DNA from: Erythrocercus mccallii
Taxonomy: Eukaryota; Chordata; Aves; Passeriformes; Dicruridae
Length of the DNA: 64,000 bases
Assembly (NCBI GenBank): GCA_013397435.1
Contig: VZRG01000445.1
Coordinates: 62,001 to 126,000, forward strand
Direction: 5' to 3'
The position numbers and the translations under genes are program-made. How positions within the stretch are numbered: the stretch's first letter is position 1; each line of letters begins with the position of its first letter. Positions 13,405-28,300 of this stretch are shown piece by piece. The notes beneath the pieces are model-generated. The model did no database searches, was not told where the DNA came from, and saw only the letters and a program-made list of their open reading frames with translations.

Positions 13405-16400
13405 TGTTTATGGGATAGTTGCTCGAAGAAAAGGCAAGAAAGTCACAGATAGCAGATTGGCAATAATTTTTTCCTGACACCATTAAATGTTTCACATAAA
13501 ATTATTTCATTTTCTTCCATAGTTTCATAGGTAAGAAACTTCACTGTGGAGTTTTCTGGTTACTTTGACAATAAATTAACATTTCATCAAAGCAAACCTT
13601 GGGCCCTGGTACATCTTGTTGTATAAAAGATTATTTTGGAACAACACAATTGGTGTCTAAGGTCAACTGTTACAGAAAAATAGTAAATTACTGGACAAAA
13701 ACATTACTTGGATTGTAGTCCTGTAATGATTAACTGTAGAATTTTACAATATCAATAGATCTTCTGCTTTACATTTGCTCTTAAATTACTATTGATTTAT
13801 AAGAGAGCATCCTTGTTATGTATTTTAAGTATCTAATTAGACAGTAGATCTCTCCAGGAAAAAAAGGGTAAAATACTACATTCTTATTTTTGTTTTTAAT
13901 CTCTGGGTCCTTGGGCTTATTGTGATTTATTTTTCTCCCTGGAACGCTGCATTCCACAGCTTGTAATGGCCTCCTTTTTCTGCTTGGACTCATCTATAAA
14001 GACATTTTGTGAGATTTATTGCATTCTTTTAACTTCTTAACACGAGGGAAACACAAATGATGATCCTCAGTTCAGACCAACAGCGGAGAATGAAAAAAGA
14101 ATTAAGTGGATGTTTCTCTGTACAGTACTGTGTGTTTTGCTGGGCTATGCTCATCTCTGCTGTGGAATCAGTGACTATAGGCAAGAAGATGCCTCAGAAA
14201 AGAGAGGGCACTGATGTGAAAGTATGAGCCAAGTCCGCTGGAGCTGCTCCTGAGTCATGGATTTTCATGGACATCACAGTAGCCATTGGGATTAACCCTG
14301 TGAAGAATACACATAGGACAGTCCACGGAATAGCAATAGCAACGCTGTGGGCTTTACTTTGTGGGTCAATTCGTTTTGATTTCTGGTGCTTGTGGACTGC
14401 CCAGATGCTTTAGCAGCTGATTTTCTACTGTCACAGGAATTACTAAAAAAATTGTGTTTGTTTGCTTGTATATTTACTTCGTAAACCTGTCTCTCAGGTG
14501 ACTTCTGTACAGTAGCTCTTTGTTTTCACTTTTCCTGTCGTACTGAATTTTAGGTTTACCATATTTTACATTATCCTTCTGGTTATATGGATTTGAGCCT
14601 AATTTAAATTGAGTGTGTGACAAACTTTAGTATTTCTGGTTTATGTGTTTGGATATCAGGATTATCTTCTATAAGACCCTGCAGTTAATAGAGTACACCT
14701 AGGGTTGATAAAAAAAATTCTTGTGCAGGAAAGAGTAGCCAAAGGAGGCTGGCTGCTCCGTGTCTGTTACCCCTATCAACAAACCCTCTCGATTTATTGG
14801 AACAAGGCTGACAACAGGGACATGTTAAGCTGCATAACCATGCCCAAGCAGGCAGTACTTGGCATCAGTCAGGCAGCACCACGTTCAGCATGTGTTATTA
14901 ATGGTGAGGCTGTGGCAGGTGACCAGCTGACGCAGTTGCTGCCCACGTGGTCGGTAATGGGTCACTGTGTAGAAGAGGTTGTTTTAAAATGCTTGCAATA
15001 TGTGAACTTTTCAGTAGGTGACCTTGCACGTTTTCAGAGAGCAGTTTCAGTACTGATCTAGCTCATGTCAGGGCTTCCAAGGTGCATATGAGCCTACTTC
15101 TGCCTTTAAATAAAAATCTTGCAGAAATCTCACTAAAATAATGAAGGTTGTAATTCAGATACCAAGTTGTTGCTCAGGAAATTTTTGGAGTAGCTTCTGC
15201 TTTGCTCCCATCCAATATGGGTCATCAGCACCAGACCAAAACCTTGCCTCCTTGTGAAAAACACCCTGAGAGATTCAGTTGTGTGTGGGCTCCATGTAGG
15301 CTGGAAATCCTGAGTGTGACTTGTAGCTTTTGCAAGAAGTGGGGATTATGGGTTTTTTTTGATGTGCATAAGCACTTAATTCAGCATTCTCTTAAACTCA
15401 CTTGACTCAGCTGTTGTGAAATGTCTTGATGCCATTTAATGATCTGGTTCTAGCAGGGATTTTTTAAATTTGGCATTGTGTCACAAAATGGTGCCATAAG
15501 AGAGAAAGCAGAAAGCAACCTGTCGTTGAGAGCCTACTTTGATGTATTTTGCTCATGTTAATAAATTGTATTACAAATTACATCTTTTGTTAAAACGTAA
15601 TTTCCATTAGGTCTTGAGCTTAGGGGTATTTTTTCAATGCAGAAAATTATTTTTACTTTGTTTTGTGGTATTTCCCTTAAATGGAAGGCTTGAAAGACAA
15701 CTTTTTTCCCCCACATGCCAGATTAACTGTGCAGGATAGCACTGGTCCTCTGGCTTTTTAGGCCACTTTTTCATTTGAGTCCCTTTTTGGCATGTTCACC
15801 ACAGCACTAGTAAGCTGTAGTAGGGACAGCAGGGCAGCTTTGAAGGGTTCTCCTTTCTTTGTGAAATACGCTTGACTGTTGTTAGGCTGAGTTTGCTGTT
15901 TTGTTTTATATTTCTTAAGCTTGTTCTTTTTGTCGTTGTTCTTTGCATTGGTCCATCCTATCTCAATCTCTAATTTTCATTTCCAGAATAACACTGAGAG
16001 TTCTTATTTTGCATGCTGTTTCTTTAAGGTTTAATTTACACTTTTCCATGTATTCAGAGTGTTTGTTATCTTGAACCATTTATATCTAGAAAGGAAAGAA
16101 GTTTTTGCTGAATTCTCATTTAGGCTTGTCTTAAATCTTACTCTAGTTTCCTGCATATTTCACGTGACCTTCCAGAAATGCTGGGAGGGTCCTTGAGGAT
16201 GGACGTTCCTGCACTCTGCCAACAGGGTCCTCTTGAAGTTCAAGACCCAACTTGGTCGTCTTCCTGTTCTTTGTGCTGACCCTGCAGAGTGGCTCTGGGT
16301 TCCTATTTCCTGAGGATTTCAAGTGCTGTAATATTTCATAACATGATCTTCTAGTTAGTAATGATAAAGTTCAAGGTAGTTTTTCCACATCCTTATCCTA

Positions 16401-19155
16401 ATAAAGGCGTGATTCAAGATGAAATAAAGCAGGCCTTTCAGAGCTTGAGCAGCAGGGCTGCAAGAAACCTGTTTTAAGGAGATGAGGTCTGTACATGTGA
16501 TCCTGCAGCCCTCTCTTGTGACTTTGATCTTGTTAGATGATTTTGATCAAGTGTTACAGTGAGTTTAGGAAATCTGAAGGATGCATGGTTCTGACAAAAA
16601 TTAAAAATAAAGGAAAAGTAGTTACCCTGTTTTCAAGAAGAGCTCCTTCTTTCTTATTTGGGTGGCAGCCATTATTAGAAGTTTGTGTGTTTTCTAGCCA
16701 AGTGATGCACAGGCCTATCTCTGAATCAGCTCACAGAACAATTTCCTCACCCAAACAAGAAGGCAGTGTGTGGCAGAGATGGAAGTATTAGAACAACTAG
16801 ACTGAAGAAGAGCCAATAGTGAGTTTGAGTGGGAAGGATGAATCTGCAGAGTTGATCTTCTGTAATGCTGCCACATGCAACTCATTTGTCATGTTTTTCT
16901 TGGTGTTTGTGAATTCTTTACATTAATAAGCATGCTAAGTGATGTACAGGTGCTCTGCCTACCCTACTAACCTGTGCACCACTCAGCAAAGGATAGACAT
17001 CACAAATATGGAAATTATCCTCCTAGAAGTAATGCTTTGCTTCCTTTCCATGTTCACTTGAGATGCACTCACAGGATATGTGTCATCCCTTTTTGGTTTC
17101 CTAGTTCTCTCACTGAGTCTGTTTTTCTGTACCCAGGGTGATACATAGCCCCTGTTAAGTTGCTTACTTTTCTAGGATTTGCTCTCCTTATATCCCTTTT
17201 ATTTTCAAATCCTTCAGCTTGTGGTATTTTTGTTTTACAGTATGGCCTTTGAGTTTTCCTCTTTGGTTCTTCTGACTAGGAACTGCAGTTTATAACTTTG
17301 GAGATGTAATTATCTCTAATTCCATTTACAGTTTGTGTTGTTAGTCTTGGGACTGCTAAGACAGTTTTCAGGCCCAAAAGGTTTTGCTATCAGTTGATGC
17401 TCTTCACATTCATTCTGTGTATTAGATGTTCTCCCTGGACAACAGGCTCCTACAAGTGGCTGCTTTCTCCATCTTGGCAGGGTCCCTCTGTAAATCCATG
17501 TCCTGTCATCTTTATGGTTCTTCACCACAAAATAAGGCTCTCATCTCTCCATGTCTGTCTTTTTCCCCCAGCCAGGGATTATACCTAGGATGCTCTGAAC
17601 CTGTTGGAACTTTGTGATGGTTTGCTCACATAACCTGTTGATGTCAGTGATGCCTCCCAGCTCCTGTAAGATCTCCTTTCTTCCCCAGTCTTCCTTCAGT
17701 ATGATTTGTGCTGGTGCAAGTGATATCTGTAACGATGTGATGGGCTGTGCCAGCATTTGTTATGCTTAGGATGCTATTTTAATGAAGAAATATCTTCTGG
17801 TCATACTTCTCTGTCAGCTGTTGTAAAGAGCTTTGGTGTTTAGTCTGATCTACCTTCAGCCTCTTGCTTCTTCAGCCTCTCCTTCTCACTTGTCTCAGCA
17901 GGACAGACAACATCACTGTTTGTCTGGATGGCCTCCTACAATGTCACTTGTTCAGTCTTTCATTGCCAGGAACATACATGAGGTTTTTATGGTGAAAATC
18001 CTCTGAGGGATTTCCTCCTCCTGAGCAGAGATGGCCCCTCAGGCGCAGCATGACCCCCAGCTTGCGGCAGCATTCCCGCAGTGCTCACTGGTGCTTAGCT
18101 GACAGTTATGGCTCTGCTTCTGTTGGCTTCATAAATATTATTTTAAAGGATTTTGGAAGGGTTTGGGTTTTTTCTGATGTTCCACATTAGTATTTCCACA
18201 AAGTATTTGCATTAATTCTGTGCTTTGACCTTTTAACACTGAAATGGTGCCATTAGCAGGGACAAGTATTGCCTGAGGAGTGTTGGCTATGCGAATGTGG
18301 GCATATGGATGAGGTGCCAGGATGTAAATTTGCAGGAAATGGGATGCTGACTTCAAAATCAATTGTTTTGTAGTCTTTATTGATGTTATTAGTATTCATA
18401 AAAGTTTAACTACATTGAGGATGTATACATCTTCTTGCATATTTGAGTTAGTTTAACAGAAGATACATAGAAGTGTTTTCCAACTGAGTATTTAAATTCT
18501 TTTTTAGAGCTTCTACTGTTTGTTAAGAACTGGCTTCAGAAACTAGTCCCAAAAGTCAATTAAGAAATCTGTTGGCTTATTCCTTTCTAAATATCTGCTG
18601 CACAAAGAGCTTAGAATGCTACTCGTATTAGGACTAATGACTGTTTCCTGACCGGAGAGTTGAATGGAAACATTTAAGTGGATTTCAGATCAAACATATG
18701 AACACTTGCAGCCTATTAGAGCATTAATTTTAATTTGCTGTTTTGCACAGTCAAACGTTTCCTTGTAAAACAATTTGAGTGTAAGTAGGTTTTACTGTAA
18801 GAGGTGGTTTATTGTTTGGTTGGTTTCGTATTTTTGGGAATGGTTATTGCTTGGGGTTTTTTTCTCTTGGTAAAGTCTAACAGTAATCCAGTGTGAAACA
18901 AGATTGCATTTGCCCTTAAACAGAAAAAGCCCTTACAGTGCTCAGTGCACTGTCAGTATGTTCTAGGTATTTGGGGCTTCAATCAGTGTCAGAGAAGCTT
19001 TAGAGGAAGGTATCCCTGCCAGGCTATTATATTTTGCAAGTCTGCACATTGATAAGCTGGATAGGGGATGTGAACGGGTATGAAAGCTCCATTCTCAGAC
19101 AGGAGTTTTTGGATGTGTGCTCTGATTAATACTGGTTTTGTTTCCCCTCTTTCAG

Positions 19156-19314
19156 GTATTCACTTATAAACAGAGCACGATCACACACCAAAAAGTAACG
19201 CCTATGCATCAGACAAGCACAGAGAGCGTGGAAGACATGGCAGCACTCGTAGATCTCCATGAAGGCTCCATTATGCACAACTTATTCCAGCGATATCAGC
19301 AAGATAAAATATAT
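19156..19314 (+). CDS. MYO10: MYO10 window exon 1 (N-terminal SH3-like subdomain), 159 nt, phase 0-0
   Basis: Encodes 53 residues (fragment residues 1-53) starting VFTYKQSTITHQKV and ending LFQRYQQDKIY. This is the end of the N-terminal SH3-like subdomain and the start of the segment leading to the first motor helix. The acceptor is CTCTTTCAG before 19156 and the donor is GTAAGT at 19315. The middle (HQTSTESVEDMAALVDLHEG) is the most divergent part of the recovered motor relative to mammalian MYO10 as I remember it. The preceding coding exon, which would end in a glutamine codon, was not found in the window. Confidence 0.95.
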
Positions 19315-22300
19315 GTAAGTTTTTTCTAAAACTAAGAAATCTATCCAGAGAAAATGTTTTTGAATATCAAAGTGCTGTGTGTGTTTTGCTGTCCTGTGCT
19401 ATGTCCTCTCCTAATGCTTTCCAGTTCCTTGTGTATCCACACAGAGTTGAAGCATGCCTCATATAGTGACTTCTCACCCATAGTGATGGAAGGAGAAGGT
19501 AGCTTAGGCTGGACATGCAATCCCTGGAAATCTTGAAAAACTGGCATGCTACGTACACTTCTACACTTTCAGTGACAGGGTTGTGTAAGAGACTCTCATT
19601 TTCCTCTTCTCCTTTAGACTCTCTGTCCCAACAACATGTGCTGTGTATGTCACCAGAGAGGATGTGGTGGAACTTAGTCTGTCACTGCCATTTGAGATCC
19701 TGTCAGGCCAAGATCCAATTCTGATCAGCTTTCTCTCTTGTATTGTAGTAGAAGGGTTATTATGGAAGAAGCATACGATTGTCAGGCTGAGCATTTGTAC
19801 TGTTAAATAAAGATAGTTGGAGTTTGAGGTCTATGAGAACAGACAGCTGTTTATCAGTTTCCAAAACTAGGAAATAGTCCACACAGAATTCCTTTCCTTA
19901 ACTCTGTAATGAAGATTTTTATGATTAGATTTACCTGCTCCTTCAAAATTTTCACTAGGCTTGAACTAACTAGATACGTATCTTCCCTGAGTCTGGAACT
20001 GCACTAAATATGAGAAAGATACAAGGAATATTAGCAGCTGCTACAGGTTGCAAAATTGCACTTTTCAGTGGCTCAGTGGTTGGCCATTTTGCTTTGGGTT
20101 TTTTTACTAATAAATGCAGAACACAATTTCTGTTTCATCACGTCTGGGCCTTTGATTTGACCATATACATGCTTTATTTCGGGTTTCATCTCCCGAGTTT
20201 GGCTTCTTTACTTTGAATATTAACATATCTAAGTGAGAAAAATAAACTTTCCCTGTCTTTAAAGTTTGATAAAAAGCAAAAAAAGGGCAAAATGAAATAA
20301 TATTACTTGGCACATTCCCTAAAAGTGGCTAGCATGGGTAATCCTCAATACTGAGGCAGTTCTCTTTACATAAGTTTTTATTTTTTTCTCAAAACAAATT
20401 AACTGTTTTACCTTTCAGAAAAATCAGCAAACAAAAAATGAATAGCATAAATGAACAATGCATGTTTGAGGAAAAAACATGCACATGATAATAGTTTAGT
20501 TTTCCATCAGTGTTGTTAGATTAACACATGGTACTCAGTGTGAGTCAAAATTAAAAGAAATTGTTTCATGATGTGCAGTCACATAGAGGACACGTCCCTT
20601 TTTAAAAAATCATGAAGGTATGAGTGTGGTTTTTTTGATGAGGCATAGAACAGCCTTATTCTGAAGAGACATGTCCTAGCTTCTTTCTTAGCTTGTCAAG
20701 GCAAGTGTTGGGTGTTCTGATCCTTGGTGCTTAGTGCAGTGTACGTTTCTAGACAAACAGGTTTGTGTGCTGTTAATGATGACAGATCTGCAGTTGCTAT
20801 TGACTGTGCATTGTCCCTTCAGTTTTCTTAATTTAACTGCTTACTCTTCTGAATCCACCTGAAAAATGATTGAAAAGATGGCTGGAAGAAAACCTTGTGT
20901 TTTGAAATGCATATGAAAACCTCTCTGTTGCCCAGGACCTGACTAAAAAAGCATCTTCTTTTCTCCAACCTCCTTGGTACCCCTACTGCACCAATAGTAG
21001 TGTTTCAGCAGGAAAGGGCTTCAGGAACAAAAATATCACAAAAAACCTGATTAAATGTCTTAAGTAATTTCATGACAGTTCATAATAAATATAGGAGCAT
21101 GTATTTTAGAAGGGAGTATTGTAATTTCAAAAGGAGGTCTGTCATTTTAAGCCAAAATTTCTTCACTATATTGAGTAATTCAGTGACATTTTAATGTTCA
21201 ATGTTAAAAAAAACCCTGAACATGCATTAAACTTACTTTTGTTGAAGTTTGCTTTGCAGCTGATCATTCAAACTTGCTTGATCATTCTACTTTGGGACCA
21301 AACTAGTTCTAGTACAGGACAGTAAAAGCCATGTGAGTTTATGCCAGGAGCCATCAAAACTTTTGAGATGATACATTTGACTCCTCCCTTGACCAGGAAT
21401 TGCTTCATCATCGTAGTTCACACATTGTCTCTTGTATTTGCCTCATCACCTTGGCTGTATCTGCCCCTGGTGCATTAGGGATAAATTGGGAAAGCATGTA
21501 CCATTCTCCACTGTGGGCTTAGGGACTGATCATCCCATTGAAAGACTTCCTGTCATCCCCAGATGCAAACCACCATATAATTGCTGTGTTCTGGCTTTTA
21601 GCTTACAGATGCCTTTTTACCTCAGTTCTATGCACCTCCTGGTCCACATCCTAAGTAGGAGAAAGAGATATGCAAAGGTGTATGCTGTCATTTTTTGAGT
21701 TCTATGCTTGTTGTATTACAAATATATTAGTGTGGTTCTTGAGCATGGCAGCGTTTTGTAAGTTTTCTCAGTGGCATTGAGACCAGAAAGCACCTTTTTA
21801 TCTTCACAAAGAATACACTTAGTTGGAATTTAGGTTTTGGGGCTTGCTTGTTCACACACACATAAAAACTATATCAAGTTCAATATACTTAGTTGTAGTA
21901 TAAAGTGTATATAATTTCAAAAGTACAGAAGAAACAATTAAAGGGAAATTTAAGCAGTTACTTTCTCAGAAAGACAATTATTTATGCAGATCTTCCACTG
22001 TTAACTTGCGTGTTTTTCTGTATTTGAAGAGCTGTTTCATCTTTTCTTATTTATTTAAATGAGCATTTAAATAAATATCTTCAGATGTTTTAGCTCAGTT
22101 TAATATTCCATTACGTATTACCATTTTTGTCTCACATACTCATACCCATGTTCCTAAACTTTTCACCACTTCCTAATTCATACTACAGTGGTTTTTGCTA
22201 TGGATGCCAAGTTTTGTCAAACATGCCAGTGACTTTATTTGCTGCTGCCAACAACTGCAGCTATAAAGGGTCAGCACAGGAATTTCTATATTTCCTGATA

Positions 22301-25300
22301 TCTCCTGGGGAGGGAAGGATATTGACTTAGATTACAGATTATGTTCATAGTGTGAATGATGCCTGGCTCTGAACATAATGAGTTGAGGGTCTCAGCTGAA
22401 TCCATGCTGTTTCTGAGAAGGTGACTGACAAAATGTTGTTCTTGCCTATGGGCAGCCATCTTTTTGTACCAGTGTCAGGTCTGTTAACATCTTGTGATAC
22501 GTTTTGTGTGAATTTCTGATAAATAGTGTGTGCTTTCCCTTTTTGGCCTGTGAGAAGTATAGGATATACAAGTCCTTTCTTGATTCTTCCAGGCAGGCTG
22601 GTACTGTCTGGGATTCTTTTCAGGCTTTATGATTAATTTTGCATTTATCTGAAAGTTTGATTCCATACTATCACCACGTTTGTTGTCCAGGAAAGGACAG
22701 AATTGAGGATGGCAGTGATCATACAGTGCACTGGCTTCAATTGCTACTTCATCTCTCATTTTGTTCCTGTTGGGAACAGCAGTGGGTGATCCAGCTGTGG
22801 ACATCAGCATATCTTTGAATGCTCAGATTAGCTTGCATATTAGACTGGTATGTGGCAAAATACGGAAAGATAAACATCGGTGCTAAAAGTGGAAGGTACC
22901 CACATTTGAAAACAGAGCCGTATGTGAAGGCACTCGGGGGTTTTGGTCTCCTCTGAAGTGAGGCCATCACAGGGCACATGATGTGGAGAGGCCAAGTGCT
23001 GTGGCAGCCACTCTTGTCGACGTTCAAAGGCAAATTGTTCCCAAGCTGTTGATTCTGGTTTACTTTTAGTTAAGTGCACACTGCGGAGCAGACTGGCTCA
23101 GCCTTGGAGAGAATGCCATAAACCACAGAGTGTGGATTGTGCTGTGAGTCACAGAAATTATGGTGTTTGGGCTGGCTCTGGGACGAACTGCAGTTGTCTT
23201 GTCCCTGCCAGTGATTGGTTATTGATGCAGCTGAGCAAATTTCAGAGGATCAGAGTGGAGGATGAGAGAGCAGCTTTTGCTGAGGTGAGAGGCAGGTTGG
23301 AAATAACTGCAGTATATATTGTGCAGGTCAGCGTAGAGGCTTTCAGCATCATATCCACCCTCGTTTGCATGAGCTTGAGCAATAAACAAGTTTCAAAAAA
23401 CCTTTGACTAGCTTTTTCCTTTTGATTTAAGTTAAGAAGTGCTAGGTAGGCGCATTCCCCTTTGAAGTGGTGATGATGATTTGACGCGTGCCTGTCTTGT
23501 TTAGGTGAAGGGTGTGCAGCATGCCCAGAGCAGCATTCTGCTTGGGCTGCAGTGTGGCAGTCCCTCGGTCACTCTCCCCTGATGGGGGCGAGAGTGACTT
23601 CCAGGCTGTCCAACAGTTGGGTGTGGTGTCCAGGAAGGGTGAGGGACAATACAACCTATTTTTGCTCACTCTCAAATTAGGACTGCAGCTCGCCCACCAA
23701 TAATTATAACCATCTGTTTTGTTTGTGTGCATTTGTATGAAAAGTACTGTACCAGCCACGTCGACATGTAGTGCTGTACCAGCCACATCCACATCAGAGG
23801 GAGGATGATGATAATTAGGAGCTCAGTTTTCATGGCTAGCTTCCCTTCTCTCTTCAGCTGAAGCAACAAACATAGAATAACTTGGATGAAAAAGCAACGT
23901 TTATCCGATTTTTAAAAAAGGTGTTAAACTAGAAAAGTTGTCTCTTCCCTGACAAGGTTGTTGCAGAGCTCCTAGTCACGACATTATACAGAATGCTCAG
24001 TTCTATCTGTTCTTAAAAGGTATTTTTAGTTATTTATGCATTGATTTTTAAAGCTATTAGTGTTTATTTACTTAAGCAGCATGTTCAGTTGTAGTTTGTT
24101 AAGCTTGCGGTAATTAGATAATTTATCTCCCTCGAAGTCATGAGGGCTCCCAGAGGCAACTAGTTGATGTTTGTGCAGTATTAATCAATAATCACCACAG
24201 GGGTTTTTTCAAATTCTGTTTGCAGACACAAACACTTTAGTATCTAGGTCAGTTGCTCTCTGTGACTTGTTTTTCTGGATTTTTGCATATTTTTTTTTTC
24301 CCCCGAGTACAGTAAAACTCCATTCTAATCCAGTTGCTCTGTACCATGCTATGATGGTCAGCAGGAAGTGGATATTGCTGCATGTTACAGTGAGAAAATA
24401 GCAGGGCACACTGAAGTCATGGTTGATCTAGTGCAGATAGACATAATTCATACACTTGGATAGCTCAGATGTCCTCTAACACGGGCGCAAGTTGTAGGTG
24501 AAGGCAGAGAAACAAAGGAAGATCGGTAGAAACTAAGCATAATAGGCTCCCTGAGGTTGGAAAGGACCTCCAATGTCTTTAAGGCAAACCTTTGACTGAA
24601 TATCACCATAAATACCACTAGACTATAATATTAAAGTATTTACTGAGGGACAAAACCTCATGACTGGTTTCTTAAATGGAAAAAGTTGGACACACTCTGT
24701 GCAGAAACTGAGCCTAAAAAAAAATGTGTATCATGGACTCCTATAATGGACAGCTCAACAGCCTTGGTCTTTGGCCTGTCGTGTGCCTTGTTATAAATCT
24801 TTGTGAGCCATAGACTTAAAAAACCCTGGACAATGGTACACAGAAACTGTGTCATTAATTAGTACTATATAAATATAGTACATGTCCCTAGAGCAATTGC
24901 ACTAGCCCCTAGAACTGCATTTATCCTAGTCTTGTCTGCAATCCAGCTGTGGTTGCACAGTTCCTTTCCAGAGGCATCCAGTGCTGTAGAGCAGTCCCAG
25001 GTAACTGGTTTGCAGAATCTGCTCTGTGGTCATTGAGGAAACTGCTGTTTATTTAATTGCTCTGCTTTTACAGTAAAGAAATCTTCAAAGTGTGCTGATG
25101 AATCACAGAGTTTTTTATGCCTTCCTGTGCTACTGAGAAGATGGGGAAAATTCTTGCCACCAGCTCTTTCCCTGGAAGTGTGGAGAGCAGAGAATGCTGT
25201 TGCTAAGAGTGCATGACAAATGTCTATACATAGCTGCTTACTTCCATAATTAGAATGTTATGCTTGCACACATCAGATAATGTTTTCAAAATGCGGTTCA

Positions 25301-28300
25301 AAGTGAGTTCCTGTCTCCAAGCATTAATTACAGCTTCCATTTCACATCTGTTACTAGAGAGCAGCAGACAAAGATCTATAAAAACACAGCAGGCTTTTAA
25401 TTGGAAATCTAGTGAAATTTATTACTGGTGATTGTTATTTCTAAAGGCTGGTCAGTTATATAGATTAACAATTGTCTACCACAGGAAAATTATCATTAAT
25501 TTTTATTTGGGTTTGTTTTTTTTTTAATATGTGTTAATGGAGAAACATACCTATAATGATATGAGAAGTAAACAAATGCCATCAGTTGGTTAACCAACCT
25601 TGCTTCTCACTTCCTCCATTCTGCATGACTTGTGGAACTGCTAATAGTTATAATAACAAAAACAATAAAGAGTGTTTATCTGAACTTTGTCCACACAAAG
25701 TTCTCAACTGAAAATCCTGGAGATTTGAAAGATGCATATTTTCAGGTCTCTGGAAGTATTTCAGCCTCAGGTGTTGTGATCAATGTGGTACCATTAAAAA
25801 AAATGAAAGGTGTGTGTCACTGAGTACTCTGCCCTGTATACCACAACTACACAAACACTTTGCAGCGTGTACAGTGGCTACATGTGTGCAATGCCTACAC
25901 CAACACATAAATTTATATTACTGTTTGCAGCACGTTAGATGTTCTTGGTAACCTGCTGCGTGTACACACTGCAGCAAGAATCTTCTTGCCTGCTAGCATC
26001 AGTGGGCTGCTTTAGTGAGATGGAGAGGGTGAAGAGGTCAAAGTTATATTAAAACATGAAAGCTTGCTCTTTCTATTCTACTCTGTACCAGTATTTTTTT
26101 TCAGTTGGTTAGTTGGGGAATAAATAATAGATGGACTGGAAAGGGTCAATTTCTGTCTGTTGACTTCCTTGAATTTTGTATTTGTAATACAAAAGCTCTA
26201 AGCTATATTTCATGGTAACTTCATATAGAAAAGTCCAAAGTAGAAATCTGTCATTATGTGCAAATTTTGTCATTGGTGATGGTATATATTGCTAATGTTT
26301 TCCCAGGTTTGAAAGCTAGTATTCATGTTGTTTTCTCCATACCTTTATTGCATGTCACTGCTAACTATGAGCCAAGAGCAGAAAGCACACCAACATGCAG
26401 AATCAAAAGAAAAATTATCAGTCATTTGCACAAATGCCAACAGCAGCTCAGTGCTGTTCAGTCAGAGCTTTTGCAAACGGTGCTGAATGCTTCTGCACAC
26501 TCCGGCGCACTGTTGCCTCACTTGGAGGTAAGCTTTGGCTCCTTTCTGCAAAGTCTGTTGTTCACAGATCAGCAAAGTCATTGAAAGGAGGGCAGGAATT
26601 CGAGCTCCAAAACTTAGGGCGCTTACCTGTCACCAGCACGTGATTTCTATACATGAGTTAGGCTTTTACTGCAAAGCGAGCTGTAAGGTGAGCTGCTTAA
26701 AATTCACTGCTTGTGCTGCACCATCCAACTGTCTTATACACATATTCCAGCAGTTTGGTACTAGAAGGGCTACAAACAACCCATTTAAGTTGGGAGTGAA
26801 TTAACTTACTTTTATAGCTATTGTTTATCTGTGTAAATGGATTATTGATTCATAGCCAGGCTGTTGTTTTTATTTGAAAAGAGGGGTCCCTTTCACACAA
26901 GTAGTTTCTGCTTTTTCCCTTTGATGTTTGTCAGTCTTTCCTTTTAAAAGCAAATGGAATCCAAAAGCTCCATTTAGCAGATTTTTGACAGTTAATTCCA
27001 TTTGCCATCTCAGTCCTGATTTCTCAACTGACAGCTATTTGGCAGCAGTTCAGTGCCACCCAGATAACTACCTGGCACAGACTTAGATTTCAGTTATGTT
27101 GGCTTTCGATATCTCTTTTCATGGTCTGTTGAAGAGTAATTCCTGTTCTTCCTGCTTTCTTCCTAAAAAAAGCCCTTTCTATAGAAGAGGTCTTCAAATA
27201 GTAAAGAGCCACAGAAATTATGAAAATCTGGATATCAATATGTAAGATACTTGGAGGCAGAATTAAACAGATCTGCAAAGCTTTATATAAAAATATTTCA
27301 CTAATGTTTTAGGGACACTGCTCTTTGTTTCATCATTTTACCAGCATTTTAATTTTCCTTTGTGTGTATTTTCTCTGAAAAGCCCCTTCATTTCTCCAGT
27401 ATGAATGTATAGGAAGGATGAAGACCATTTTTTCTTTTCCTTGCTGGAGGGTAAATTAGACCTTCAGACAGTTTTGAAAGACTCATTTGAGCATTGCGCA
27501 ATAACAAAGCAGGAGGAAGAACTAGTGTGTGGCCACAGGCCATTTGAAATTAAGTGATAAGCCATGGGGTCTCTGCTTTTTGTGAGGCCTTTTTTGATTT
27601 GAGCTAGAGCTCGCCTGGTTAAAATTGTGCACACAGATTGCTAGTCTCATGTGCAAACTTATTGTCACATGCTGTATTGCAGCCCGTGAAAATAACAAAA
27701 ATCAATGTCTTGTTCTGATCAATCATGTTGATGTTCAGGAGGTCACCGCCTCTATCTTCTTGGCAATAGTGAAGAGAGAAATTCTTCAGTAATTGTTTAT
27801 ATGAAAACTTTACAAAAGATCATTATTCTGACCCAGTAGATAGGACTGCTGCATGGTAGAGATTGCATTGTATTACTCAGCAAAAAAGCACAGTAAAATC
27901 AAGGAGGCAGTGCTTTTTACACAGGAGAAAAACTGTGAATATCTTAAAGAAGGAAAAATGTCTATCTGATGTCGGTATTATCATCTGCTGGTTTGGTTTT
28001 TACCTTTGCCTGTAACAGTGCTCTTCTATCAACCTTTCTTTATATTGGTTTCATACTTCCTAACTGGATTGATTTTTGTGTGGATTCGGGATAATACTTG
28101 TAGTGCTTCTTTGAGTAATCCCCATCCACATGGAATAATTGGTCCAGGAGGAGAAAATTAAGAGAAAAAGAAGATGAGATTAAGCTGTGAGTGTATCTCT
28201 TAACCAGCTGGAGAGATCTTCACCATCTCTGAGCCTTCCGTGGAAGCAGAAAGGTGTCTGCCTCTGTGTATTTTTGGGTATTTACATTGGCAACTAAGGT

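Larger units (their letters stand above)
1..19155 (+). other. MYO10: Tail of a long upstream MYO10 intron
   Basis: No exon matching the first about 40 residues of a class X myosin was recognised. The region is mostly unique, AT-leaning intronic DNA with three CR1 fragments, listed separately. Stretches at about 9.6-10.8 kb and 11.4-11.9 kb are more GC-rich and contain open frames of up to about 165 codons, but none resembles a known protein and none has convincing exon signals. The 3' end is the good acceptor CTCTTTCAG at 19155. Confidence 0.7.

Noticed and set aside
14705..15061. 118-codon plus-strand open frame
   Set aside because: No family recognised and no splice signals or upstream promoter evidence. 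Its length is not surprising in 64 kb of six frames.
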